From MWH-TA3 sp044353905 (GTDB lineage: Bacteria > Actinomycetota > Actinomycetes > Actinomycetales > Microbacteriaceae): a stretch of 21,927 nt of DNA. The notes below the pieces were generated by a model. The model saw nothing but the letters and a program-made list of their open reading frames with translations, was not told the origin of the DNA and searched no databases. A program made the position numbers and the translations under genes. The stretch covers positions 1 through 21,927 of the forward strand of contig JBILBA010000021.1 of assembly GCA_044353905.1 (NCBI GenBank), read 5' to 3'. Every line of letters starts with the position of its first letter. Position 1 is the stretch's first letter. Below are positions 13,467 to 21,478 of the stretch, one piece after another.

Positions 13467-14258
13467 GTGATCACGAATCCCGCAGACCCTCAGGTCAAGG
13501 CCATCGCCCGACTTTCCCAGCGGAATCGGCGCGACGAAGCGGGCGTGTTCGTGGTGGAGGGCCCACAAGCGGTCCGAGAACTCTTAACGTTCGCCCCGAA
13601 CTCGGTCGTCGACGTGTTCTACACCGCGGCGTTCGCCGACAAACACGGGGCCATCATCCAATTGGCTGAGCGGTCTCCGGCTGTGATGGACGAAGTGTCC
13701 GACAAGGTGCTCGAGGTCATGGCCGACACCGTCAACCCGCAGGGCGTGATCGCTGTGGCTCAGGTTCTGTCGCACTCCCTCTCGTCGATTGACGAGGTTC
13801 GACTTGTCGCGGTGTGCGATGAGATTCGTGATCCGGGGAACGCGGGAGCCGTCATTCGCGCGGCCGACGCCGCCGGAGCCGACGCGGTCATCTTGACCGG
13901 CGCATCCGTCGACCTACACAACCCCAAACTCGTGCGGTCGAGCACCGGCTCAATCTTTCACCTGCCGATCATCGAGCACGACGATCTCGCTGACGTCATT
14001 GAATGGCTTATGGGCAGGGGAGTCACCATCCTCGCCGCAGCTGCCGATGGTGAATCCATCCCGTCGATGTCGACCATCTTGACCAAGCCGACCGCGTGGC
14101 TGTTTGGCAACGAAGCCCACGGGCTCAGCGAAGACGCTCGGGCGCTGGCCGACCACGTCGTGTCGGTCCCGATTTACGGTAAAGCGGAGTCACTAAACCT
14201 TGCGACGGCGGCCAGCGTTTGCCTGTATGCCAGCGCGTTCGCCCAGAGCGGCGCTTAA
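13467..14258 (+). CDS. SpoU/TrmH-family RNA 2'-O-methyltransferase
   Basis: This 263-residue SPOUT-class enzyme should transfer a methyl group from S-adenosylmethionine to a ribose 2'-OH in rRNA or tRNA. An N-terminal substrate-binding domain (about residues 1-105) with VFVVEGPQAVRELL precedes the SpoU domain. That domain has motif 1 EIRDPGNAGAVIRAADAAGA, the SAM-knot motif LFGNEAHGLS, and VPIYGKAESLNLATAASVCLY. The last two build the deep trefoil knot. Genes of this type are typical between rplT and pheS in actinobacteria. The start is GTG at 13467, set by the -10 box 6 nt upstream. The exact target nucleotide cannot be told from sequence, so I give no gene symbol. Confidence 0.9.
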   Translation: MITNPADPQVKAIARLSQRNRRDEAGVFVVEGPQAVRELLTFAPNSVVDVFYTAAFADKHGAIIQLAERSPAVMDEVSDKVLEVMADTVNPQGVIAVAQVLSHSLSSIDEVRLVAVCDEIRDPGNAGAVIRAADAAGADAVILTGASVDLHNPKLVRSSTGSIFHLPIIEHDDLADVIEWLMGRGVTILAAAADGESIPSMSTILTKPTAWLFGNEAHGLSEDARALADHVVSVPIYGKAESLNLATAASVCLYASAFAQSGA

Positions 14259-14270
14259 CCGCCTCTCGTC

Positions 14271-14276
14271 TAGGAT
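14271..14276 (+). promoter_or_regulatory. leaderless -10 box for pheS
   Basis: TAGGAT ends 6 nt before the GTG start of pheS at 14283, with the same spacing seen at 13467, 18761 and, on the other strand, 3836. No -35 is visible. The GGGGA just before the GTG is too close for a Shine-Dalgarno. The pheS-pheT-argF run probably starts here. Confidence 0.55.
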
Positions 14277-14282
14277 TGGGGA

Positions 14283-15314
14283 GTGTCCAGCATCTCTCCT
14301 CAGCAACTAGCCGACGTTGTCGCCGAAGCACTCGCCGCTATCAATGGCGCGACGACCGGCGAAGAACTCAAACTGGTTCGCACCCAGTTTGTCGGCGATG
14401 GTTCGCCGATTTCTGTCATTAACTCGACCCTGCGTGATGTTCCCGCAGACGAGAAAGCGGAAGCGGGAAAGATTGTCGGTCAGGCCCGGGGTGAAATCAA
14501 CCAGGCGTTCGCCGCTCGTGAAGCGGGCATTCTCCAGGCCGAGGAACACGCCCGCCTGATGACCGAATCGGTCGACGTCACCGCCGTTGCCTCGCGTCGC
14601 CGTGTCGGCGCTCGCCATCCGCTCAACCTGCTGATGGAAGAGATGTCGAACATCTTCGTCGGGATGGGCTGGGAGATTGCCGAAGGACCCGAACTCGAAA
14701 ACGAGTGGTTCAACTTTGATGCCCTCAACTTCGACGAGGACCACCCCGCCCGCGCTATGCAAGACACCTTTTTTGTCGAGCCCGTTGAGCGCCACCTCGT
14801 GCTGCGCACGCACACGTCGCCCGTCCAGATTCGATCGCTGTTGACGCGCGAGCTTCCCGTTTATGTGGTTGCGCCCGGCCGCGTGTACCGAACCGACGAA
14901 CTCGACGCCACCCACACGCCCGTCTTTCACCAGATGGAGGGTATCGCCATCGACAAGGGCCTCACGATGGCACACCTCAAGGGGACACTCGAACACCTCG
15001 CACGTGCGATGTTCGGCGAGGGTGCCAAGATTCGCTTGCGCCCCAACTACTTCCCGTTCACCGAGCCTTCCGCCGAACTTGACATCTGGCACCCGACCTT
15101 CCGCGGCGGCGCTCGCTGGATCGAGTGGGGCGGGTGCGGAATGGTCAACCCCAATGTCCTTCGCGCGGCGGGCATCGACCCCGAGGAATATCAGGGATTC
15201 GCGTTCGGAATGGGCATCGAACGCACGTTGATGTTCCGCAACGACGTCGCCGACATGCACGACATGGTCGAGGGCGACGTGCGATTCTCGCAGCAGTTCG
15301 GGATGGTGATCTAA
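14283..15314 (+). CDS. pheS: phenylalanine-tRNA ligase alpha subunit
   Basis: PheS carries the class II catalytic core of the alpha2-beta2 enzyme that charges tRNA-Phe. The 343 residues begin with a coiled-coil region (about 1-90) that contacts the tRNA. Class II motifs follow: motif 1 region near HPLNLLMEEM, motif 2 with HTSPVQIR, GRVYRTDELDATHTPVFHQ, and motif 3 with AFGMGIERTLM. FPFTEPSAELDIW lies between. The GTG start at 14283 gives the standard length and sits 6 nt after a TAGGAT box. The TAA stop is immediately followed by the pheT GTG, with no spacer, so the two subunits are almost certainly coupled. A 394-residue open frame on the opposite strand is a composition artefact. Confidence 0.97.
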   Translation: MSSISPQQLADVVAEALAAINGATTGEELKLVRTQFVGDGSPISVINSTLRDVPADEKAEAGKIVGQARGEINQAFAAREAGILQAEEHARLMTESVDVTAVASRRRVGARHPLNLLMEEMSNIFVGMGWEIAEGPELENEWFNFDALNFDEDHPARAMQDTFFVEPVERHLVLRTHTSPVQIRSLLTRELPVYVVAPGRVYRTDELDATHTPVFHQMEGIAIDKGLTMAHLKGTLEHLARAMFGEGAKIRLRPNYFPFTEPSAELDIWHPTFRGGARWIEWGGCGMVNPNVLRAAGIDPEEYQGFAFGMGIERTLMFRNDVADMHDMVEGDVRFSQQFGMVI

Positions 15315-17810
15315 GTGCGCATCCCTGCCAGCCAGCTGCGCGAATGGGTCGCGCTTCCCGCCGACGCAACACCCGAACATCTTCACGAAGCGCTCGTGTC
15401 CGTCGGATTCGAGGAAGAAGACGTTCACCCCAAAGAGATTTCCGGTCCGATTGTCGTCGGCGAGGTTCTCGAGTTCACGCCCGAGCCCCAAGACAACGGC
15501 AAGACCATTAATTGGTGTCAGGTTCGCGTCGCGACCTCGGGCGACGAGGCAGTCCGCGGAATCGTCTGTGGCGCATCAAACTTCAAGGTCGGCGACAAGG
15601 TCGTGGTGACTCTGCCCGGTGCGATTCTGCCCGGACCGTTCCCCATCGCGGCCCGAAAGACCTACGGTCACGTCTCTGACGGCATGATTGCCTCGGCGAA
15701 AGAACTCGGGCTCGGCGATGAGCACGACGGCATCCTCCGTCTGTCCGAGATGGGACTCGACCCCGAGGTCGGCACCGACGCCATCGAACTTCTCGGGCTG
15801 AGCGACTTCGCGGTCGAGATCAACGTCACGCCCGACCGCGGATACGCGATGTCGATTCGCGGTGTTGCGCGCGAATACGCCCACGCGACCGGAGTCACGT
15901 TCAGCGACCCCGCGGCGGCCGTCACCGTCACACCTGGCTCGGGTTTCCCGTTGGCAATCGAGGACACAGCGCCGATTCGTGGCGCGGTCGGGTGCACCGG
16001 ATTTGTCACGCGTGTCGTGCGCGGCCTCGACCGCTCCAAGCGGACGCCGGCGTGGATGATCAAGCGCCTCGCGCTCATGGGAATCCGGTCGATTTCGCTT
16101 CCCGTCGATATCTCGAACTACGTCATGATGGAGCTCGGCCAGCCGACCCACACCTACGACCTCAACAAATTGACCGGCGGCATCACTGTTCGCCGGTCGA
16201 CCAAGGGCGAAAAACTCACGACGCTCGACGAGCAGGTTCGGACGCTGTCCGAGGAAGACCTTCTCATCACCGACGAATCCGGCCCGATCGGCCTGGCCGG
16301 TGTCATGGGAGGGGCGACGACGGAAATCGACGACGCGTCGACCGACGTCCTCATCGAAGCCGCAACGTTTGACCCCGTCACCATCGCGCGAACGGCCCGC
16401 CGACACAAACTCCCCAGCGAGGCATCGAAGCGTTTCGCGCGCGGAGTTGACCCACTTGTCTCTCGCGCTGCGGCACAGCGAGTCGTCGATCTGCTCGTCG
16501 AACTCGGGGGCGGAACAGCCGATGCGCTCGGCACCGACCTCGTCGAGTTCGAGCCGCGCCCCGCGATTCACCTACCCGCCGACTTCACCGCGAAACTCAT
16601 CGGCGTCGAGTACTCGGCCGCAGAAATCGAAACCATTCTGACCGACATCGGCGCAGCGACTGCTAAAGCGAAAGACGGCTGGACCGTCACGCCGCCGTCG
16701 TGGCGACCCGATCTGGTTGACGCCCCCGGGCTCGCCGAGGAAGTCGCCCGAATTCACGGTTACGACCGAATCCCGTCCGCAATCCCCGTCGCGCCGCCCG
16801 GCAAAGGGTTGTCACGTTCGCAGGCTGCGCGTCGACGCGTCGCACAGGTTCTCGCGGGCGCTGGATTGACCGAGGTTCTGGCTTACCCGTTCGTCAGCAC
16901 CGAACACAACGTTTTGTTCGGCACGGTTGACGGTACGGCTGTTCCCGAGATGACCCTCGCGAACGCGCTCGACCCCAGCGTCGCGCAACTGCGCCGTTCG
17001 CTTCTTCCCGGAATCCTCGACATCGCGAAGCGCAATGTGGCCCGTGGGCTCACTTCACTGGCCATCTACGAGCTCGGCTCGGTCTTCCAACCGACTGGCG
17101 CAACGGGCTCGGCATCGATTCCCATCGGAAACGTGCGTCCCGACGTTGCCACGCTCGACGGCCTCTACGACAGTGTTCCGGCCCAGCCGTGGCACGTGTC
17201 CGCGGTGTTTGTCGGACCAGTGACTACCAAGCAGCCCGGTCAAACCGCGGTTCCGTCGGGTCTCGGCGAGGTTCTCGACACGGTTTACGCCATCGCGACC
17301 GCAGTCGGTATCGACGTTGAGATTCGCCAAGGCTCCCATCACGCGTTCCACCCTGGCCGCTGCGCCGAGGTTTTCGCGGGGGATGTGTCGGTCGGGTTCG
17401 CAGGAGAAATTCTGCCGAGCGTCGCCCTGTCGCTCGACCTTCCCCGAGTCGTCTCCGCTCTTGACCTCGACCTCGATGTGTTGATCACGTCGGCGCCCGA
17501 CCACGTCGTCGCCACACCTGTCCTCGTTTTCCCCGCTGCGACCCAGGACGTGTCTCTCGTCGTCGACCAGTCCGTTCCCGCAGCAGCGGTTCAGATCGCG
17601 ATCATCGACGGAGCTGGCGAGCTTCTCGAGAGCGCCCACCTCGTCGACGACTATCGCGGAGCCGGTCTCGCGGACAACCAGAAATCCTTGACCTTCGCCC
17701 TGCGATTCCGCGCAGCGGATCGAACGCTCACCCAACAGGACGCGACCGACGCCAAGCTCGCCGGCGTCGCCGTTGCCGCATCCCGCCACAACGCGACGAT
17801 TCGGGAATAG
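15315..17810 (+). CDS. pheT: phenylalanine-tRNA ligase beta subunit
   Basis: PheT is the 831-residue partner of PheS that binds tRNA and edits mischarged Tyr-tRNA-Phe. In order it shows an OB-fold tRNA-binding domain (about 40-150, with GIVCGASNFKVGDKVVVTL), then the B3/B4 editing region with QPTHTYDLNKL and GLAGVMGG. Next come the B5 domain (about 405-490), a catalytic-like core, and the C-terminal ferredoxin-fold anticodon-binding domain (about 735-831, starting FPAATQDVSLVV). The GTG start directly follows the pheS stop. argF begins 2 nt after its stop, which ties amino-acid synthesis to this transcript. Length and domain order are normal, and GC is clearly higher than in the paa genes. 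Confidence 0.97.
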   Translation: MRIPASQLREWVALPADATPEHLHEALVSVGFEEEDVHPKEISGPIVVGEVLEFTPEPQDNGKTINWCQVRVATSGDEAVRGIVCGASNFKVGDKVVVTLPGAILPGPFPIAARKTYGHVSDGMIASAKELGLGDEHDGILRLSEMGLDPEVGTDAIELLGLSDFAVEINVTPDRGYAMSIRGVAREYAHATGVTFSDPAAAVTVTPGSGFPLAIEDTAPIRGAVGCTGFVTRVVRGLDRSKRTPAWMIKRLALMGIRSISLPVDISNYVMMELGQPTHTYDLNKLTGGITVRRSTKGEKLTTLDEQVRTLSEEDLLITDESGPIGLAGVMGGATTEIDDASTDVLIEAATFDPVTIARTARRHKLPSEASKRFARGVDPLVSRAAAQRVVDLLVELGGGTADALGTDLVEFEPRPAIHLPADFTAKLIGVEYSAAEIETILTDIGAATAKAKDGWTVTPPSWRPDLVDAPGLAEEVARIHGYDRIPSAIPVAPPGKGLSRSQAARRRVAQVLAGAGLTEVLAYPFVSTEHNVLFGTVDGTAVPEMTLANALDPSVAQLRRSLLPGILDIAKRNVARGLTSLAIYELGSVFQPTGATGSASIPIGNVRPDVATLDGLYDSVPAQPWHVSAVFVGPVTTKQPGQTAVPSGLGEVLDTVYAIATAVGIDVEIRQGSHHAFHPGRCAEVFAGDVSVGFAGEILPSVALSLDLPRVVSALDLDLDVLITSAPDHVVATPVLVFPAATQDVSLVVDQSVPAAAVQIAIIDGAGELLESAHLVDDYRGAGLADNQKSLTFALRFRAADRTLTQQDATDAKLAGVAVAASRHNATIRE

Positions 17811-17812
17811 TC

Positions 17813-18736
17813 GTGGTTCGTCACTTCCGTCGTGATGACGACATCACCCCCGCCGAACAGGCGCAGATCATCGACCTGGCCATCGCCATGAAAGCCGACC
17901 CCTACGCGCAGAAGCCTCTCGCCGGCCCGAAGTCGGTCGCCCTCGTTTTCGACAAGCCGTCCACGCGAACGCGAGTGTCGTTCAGTGTCGGTGTCGCCGA
18001 CCTCGGCGGCAACCCACTCATCATTCAGGCGGGGGAGTCGCAGCTCGGGGCGAAAGAATCCATCGCCGACACCGCACGCGTTCTCGACCGGATGGTCGCC
18101 GCGATTGTGTGGCGCACATTTGCTCAGTCGGACATCGACGAGATGGCCGCCCATTCCACCGTGCCCGTCATCAACTCGCTGTCAGATGACTTCCACCCCT
18201 GCCAATTGCTGGCCGACCTCCTGACGATTCGCGAACGCAAGGGACGCCTCGCCGGATTGACCGTCGCGTTCATCGGTGACGGATCGTCCAACATGGGCAA
18301 CTCGTACCTCGTGGCGTGCGCGATGGCGGGGATGAACGTCCGTGTCGCGACCCCGGCGAAGTATCAACCCTTGGCCGAGGCGCACGAGACCGCAACTCGG
18401 ATTGCGAGTGAGACCGGTGGTTCTGTTCTCGTGACGGCCGCAGTCGCCGAGGCGCTGGTCGATGCCGACGTCGTGGTCACCGACACCTGGATCTCGATGG
18501 GTCAGGAATCCGAAAAGGAAAAGCGCGTCGCCGACTTCGCGGGATACGGTGTCACGTCCGAACTCATGGCCACCGCCAAGGGCGACGCCATCTTCCTCCA
18601 CTGCCTTCCCGCCTATCGCGGGTACGAGGTCGATGCCGAGGTTATCGACGGACCGCAGAGCGTCGTCTGGGACGCGGCCGAGAACCGCCTTCATGCTCAG
18701 AAGGCGTTGATGCACTTCCTCCTCACGTCGTCCTAA
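17813..18736 (+). CDS. argF: ornithine carbamoyltransferase
   Basis: This enzyme joins ornithine and carbamoyl phosphate to make citrulline for arginine. The 307-residue protein has the carbamoyl-phosphate motif STRTR (50-54), HPCQLLADL (128-136), the ornithine-binding DTWISMGQE (224-232), and HCLPAYRG (263-270) with the catalytic Cys. The start GTG at 17813 is only 2 nt after pheT, with no Shine-Dalgarno, so translation likely depends on pheT. In many actinobacteria argC, argJ, argB and argD lie between pheT and argF, but here none is present. Absence of arginine deiminase genes nearby and the pairing with argH favour a biosynthetic rather than catabolic enzyme. Confidence 0.95.
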   Translation: MVRHFRRDDDITPAEQAQIIDLAIAMKADPYAQKPLAGPKSVALVFDKPSTRTRVSFSVGVADLGGNPLIIQAGESQLGAKESIADTARVLDRMVAAIVWRTFAQSDIDEMAAHSTVPVINSLSDDFHPCQLLADLLTIRERKGRLAGLTVAFIGDGSSNMGNSYLVACAMAGMNVRVATPAKYQPLAEAHETATRIASETGGSVLVTAAVAEALVDADVVVTDTWISMGQESEKEKRVADFAGYGVTSELMATAKGDAIFLHCLPAYRGYEVDAEVIDGPQSVVWDAAENRLHAQKALMHFLLTSS

Positions 18737-18748
18737 CGGCTGTAACCG

Positions 18749-18754
18749 TAGGAT
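18749..18754 (+). promoter_or_regulatory. leaderless -10 box for argH
   Basis: TAGGAT, identical to the pheS box, ends 6 nt before the argH ATG at 18761. argF ends at 18736, so argH probably has its own leaderless transcript as well as any read-through. No -35 and no ribosome binding site are seen. No ARG-box-like operator was recognised in the 24-nt gap. Confidence 0.55.
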
Positions 18755-18760
18755 TGACCA

Positions 18761-20170
18761 ATGGCGACGAACGAGGGTTCCTTGTGGGGAGGACGCTTTT
18801 CGAGCGGTCCTTCTCCTGAACTGGTTCGCCTGTCACAATCAACTCATTTCGATTGGCGACTCGCTCTCTACGACATCGCAGGGTCGCGGGCTCATGCTCG
18901 CGCGCTCGCGACGGCCGGTCTTCTGACGGATTCCGAACTCGTCGACATGCTGGCCGGGCTCGATCGCGTCGCATCGGCAATCGAATCGGGTGTTCTGGTC
19001 GCCCAGGAATCCGACGAGGACGTCCACGGCGCTCTCGAAAACGCGCTCATTTCCGAGGTTGGACCGGAACTGGGCGGACGCATCCGCGCAGGCCGCTCGC
19101 GTAACGACCAGATTGCGACGCTCACGCGCATGTACCTGCGCGATTCAGCCAGGGCGCTGTCGGTCGAGCTGACGCGCCTCATCGACGCGCTCGTCGCGCA
19201 AGCCGAGGTCCACCCCGCCGCAATCATGCCAGGGCGAACGCACCTGCAGCACGCCCAGCCCGTGTTGCTTGCCCACACGCTTCTTGCTCACGCCTGGCCG
19301 CTCGTTCGCGACATCGAACGGCTTCGGGATTGGTCCGCCCGCGCCGCGGTGTCGCCCTACGGTGGCGGAGCCCTCGCCGGCAACAGCCTGAACCTCGATG
19401 CCGACGCGATCGCCGAGGAACTCGGTTTCGCCCACACAGCAGAGAATTCGATTGATGGAACGAGTTCCCGAGACGTGGTCGCCGAATTCGCCTACATTGG
19501 CGCCCAAATCGGCGTTGACATTTCGCGCCTGTCCGAAGACCTCATCATCTGGGCGACCCGCGAGTTCGGGTTCATCGCCCTTCACGATTCGTACTCGACC
19601 GGCTCGAGCATCATGCCCCAGAAGAAAAACCCCGATATCGCCGAGCTCGCGCGCGGCAAAGCGGGACGTCTCATCGGTAACTTGACCGGGCTCTTGACGA
19701 CGCTCAAGGGATTGCCGCTCGCCTACAACCGTGACCTGCAAGAGGACAAGGAACCTGTCTTCGACACCGTCGATACGTTGACGATGGTGTTGCCTGCACT
19801 GGCGGGGATGGTCGAGACGGTGACGTTCAACACTGATCGCATGGCCGAACTCGCGCCACAGGGATTCTCGCTGGCGACCGACGTCGCCGAGTGGCTTGTC
19901 CGACAGAACGTCCCGTTTCGCGAGGCGCACGAGATCACGGGGTCTCTCGTGCAGTTTTGTGAACAGAACGGACTCGAACTCGACCAGCCGTCCGACGCCG
20001 ATTACGCCTCGATTTCGGAGCACCTCACGGCCGAGGTTCGCAGTGTTTTGACGATCGAAGGCTCCGTCGCTTCGCGCACCGGTCGCGGCGGAACCGCACC
20101 AACACGTGTCGCTGACCAATTGACCGCACTCACCGCCGCCGTATCCGCGGCACGAAAGGGATTGTCGTGA
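18761..20170 (+). CDS. argH: argininosuccinate lyase
   Basis: ArgH splits argininosuccinate into arginine and fumarate, the last step of arginine synthesis. The 469-residue member of the aspartase/fumarase superfamily opens with LWGGRFSSGPSPE. It has RAGRSRNDQIAT (about 108-119), GRTHLQHAQP with the conserved His near residue 161, and the signature GSSIMPQKKNPD (281-292) on the mobile loop with the catalytic Ser. Length is normal. The stop overlaps the tyrS start as GTGA. The gene that makes its substrate, argG, is not in the window; it often lies elsewhere in related genomes. Confidence 0.97.
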   Translation: MATNEGSLWGGRFSSGPSPELVRLSQSTHFDWRLALYDIAGSRAHARALATAGLLTDSELVDMLAGLDRVASAIESGVLVAQESDEDVHGALENALISEVGPELGGRIRAGRSRNDQIATLTRMYLRDSARALSVELTRLIDALVAQAEVHPAAIMPGRTHLQHAQPVLLAHTLLAHAWPLVRDIERLRDWSARAAVSPYGGGALAGNSLNLDADAIAEELGFAHTAENSIDGTSSRDVVAEFAYIGAQIGVDISRLSEDLIIWATREFGFIALHDSYSTGSSIMPQKKNPDIAELARGKAGRLIGNLTGLLTTLKGLPLAYNRDLQEDKEPVFDTVDTLTMVLPALAGMVETVTFNTDRMAELAPQGFSLATDVAEWLVRQNVPFREAHEITGSLVQFCEQNGLELDQPSDADYASISEHLTAEVRSVLTIEGSVASRTGRGGTAPTRVADQLTALTAAVSAARKGLS

Positions 20171-21471
20171 CCGACTCGACCGTGCTTGCCCGGCAAGCGA
20201 ATGACCCGTCGTTCCCGACGCTGTGGGACGAACTGCAGTGGCGAGGGCTCGTGCACGTATCGACCGACGCCGACGAACTGAAGGCGCTGTTCGAGGGCGC
20301 GCCCATCACGTATTACTGCGGGTTCGACCCGACCGCCCCGAGCCTTCACCTCGGAAACCTCGTGCAGCTCTTGTTGTTGCGGCGCATCCAGTTGAAGGGA
20401 CATAACCCGCTGGGGTTGGTCGGTGGTTCGACCGGACTTGTCGGCGACCCCAAGCCCACCGCCGAGCGAACCCTCAACGACCGCGAGACGGTTGCCGAAT
20501 GGGTCGGTTACCTCGGCGCACAGATTTCCAAGTTCCTCGATTTCTCGGGGAAGAATCCAGCGAGGCTCGTCAACAACCTGGACTGGACCCAGCCGATGTC
20601 GGCCATCGACTTCCTGCGCGAGATCGGCAAGCACTTTCGGGTCGGCACGATGCTCAAGAAGGACGCCGTTAGTGCCCGACTGAATTCAGAGGCTGGAATC
20701 TCGTACACCGAGTTCTCGTACCAGGTGCTGCAGGCGCTCGATTTCCTGGAACTGTATCGCCAATACGGTTGTGTACTTCAAACTGGCGGAAGCGACCAGT
20801 GGGGGAACCTCACGAGCGGCACCGACCTCATTCACAAGGTCGAAGGGGTTTCGGCACACGCGATCGGCACGCCGCTCATCACGAATTCGGACGGAACCAA
20901 GTTCGGCAAGAGCGAAGGCAACGCCGTCTGGCTCGACCCGACCCTGACCTCGCCCTACGCGATGTATCAGTTCTGGCTCAACACGCTCGATGCGGACGTC
21001 GTCGACCGGCTCAAGGTGTTCACGTTCTTGTCGCGCGCCGAGATCGAAGCGTTGGCCGCACAGGTCGAATCTGAGCCTGCCAAGCGAGAAGCGCAACGCA
21101 CTCTCGCCTGGGAAGTAACCGCACTCGTTCACGGTGACGCTGCGGCTGACGCGGTCGTTGCGGCCAGTGCGGCGCTGTTCGGAAATGGCGATCTGTTCGC
21201 GCTCGACGCCGACACTGTTGCCGGTGCGACCGCCGAACTTCCGCAGGCGACCGTTACCGCCGACACCCTCGTGACCACCGCGCTCGTTGAGTCGGGGCTG
21301 TGTTCGTCCGCCTCGGACGCCCGCCGCGCCATTCAGCAGGGCGGTGTGGCCATCAACAACCAGCCCGTGACTACCGAGACCGACACCGTTGGCGATCGAA
21401 CGCTCGCGGGCGGTGTGTCAATCCTTCGTCGTGGCAAGAAAACGCTCGCCGCACTCGTGATCGGAAAGTAG
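20167..21471 (+). CDS. tyrS: tyrosine-tRNA ligase
   Basis: TyrS is the class I enzyme that charges tRNA-Tyr. The 434 residues include the tyrosine pocket YCGFDPTAPSLHLGN with the HIGH-type HLGN (61-64), TGGSDQWGNLTSG for substrate specificity, and the KMSKS-type loop KFGKS (245-249). A C-terminal S4 RNA-binding domain begins near residue 370 (SSASDARRAIQQGGVAIN). The GTG start overlaps the argH stop, so I infer coupled translation. The argH-tyrS neighbourhood is common in actinobacteria. A cysteine-hydrolase gene starts 7 nt after its stop. Confidence 0.97.
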   Translation: MTDSTVLARQANDPSFPTLWDELQWRGLVHVSTDADELKALFEGAPITYYCGFDPTAPSLHLGNLVQLLLLRRIQLKGHNPLGLVGGSTGLVGDPKPTAERTLNDRETVAEWVGYLGAQISKFLDFSGKNPARLVNNLDWTQPMSAIDFLREIGKHFRVGTMLKKDAVSARLNSEAGISYTEFSYQVLQALDFLELYRQYGCVLQTGGSDQWGNLTSGTDLIHKVEGVSAHAIGTPLITNSDGTKFGKSEGNAVWLDPTLTSPYAMYQFWLNTLDADVVDRLKVFTFLSRAEIEALAAQVESEPAKREAQRTLAWEVTALVHGDAAADAVVAASAALFGNGDLFALDADTVAGATAELPQATVTADTLVTTALVESGLCSSASDARRAIQQGGVAINNQPVTTETDTVGDRTLAGGVSILRRGKKTLAALVIGK

Positions 21472-21478
21472 GCCCACT

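Noticed and set aside
14307..15491. 394-residue open frame on the minus strand
   Set aside because: It is antisense to pheS, which has all class II motifs; the translation is rich in Gly, Asp and Val with no recognisable domain. The frames at 15576-16571 and 19145-20119 are dismissed for the same reason.
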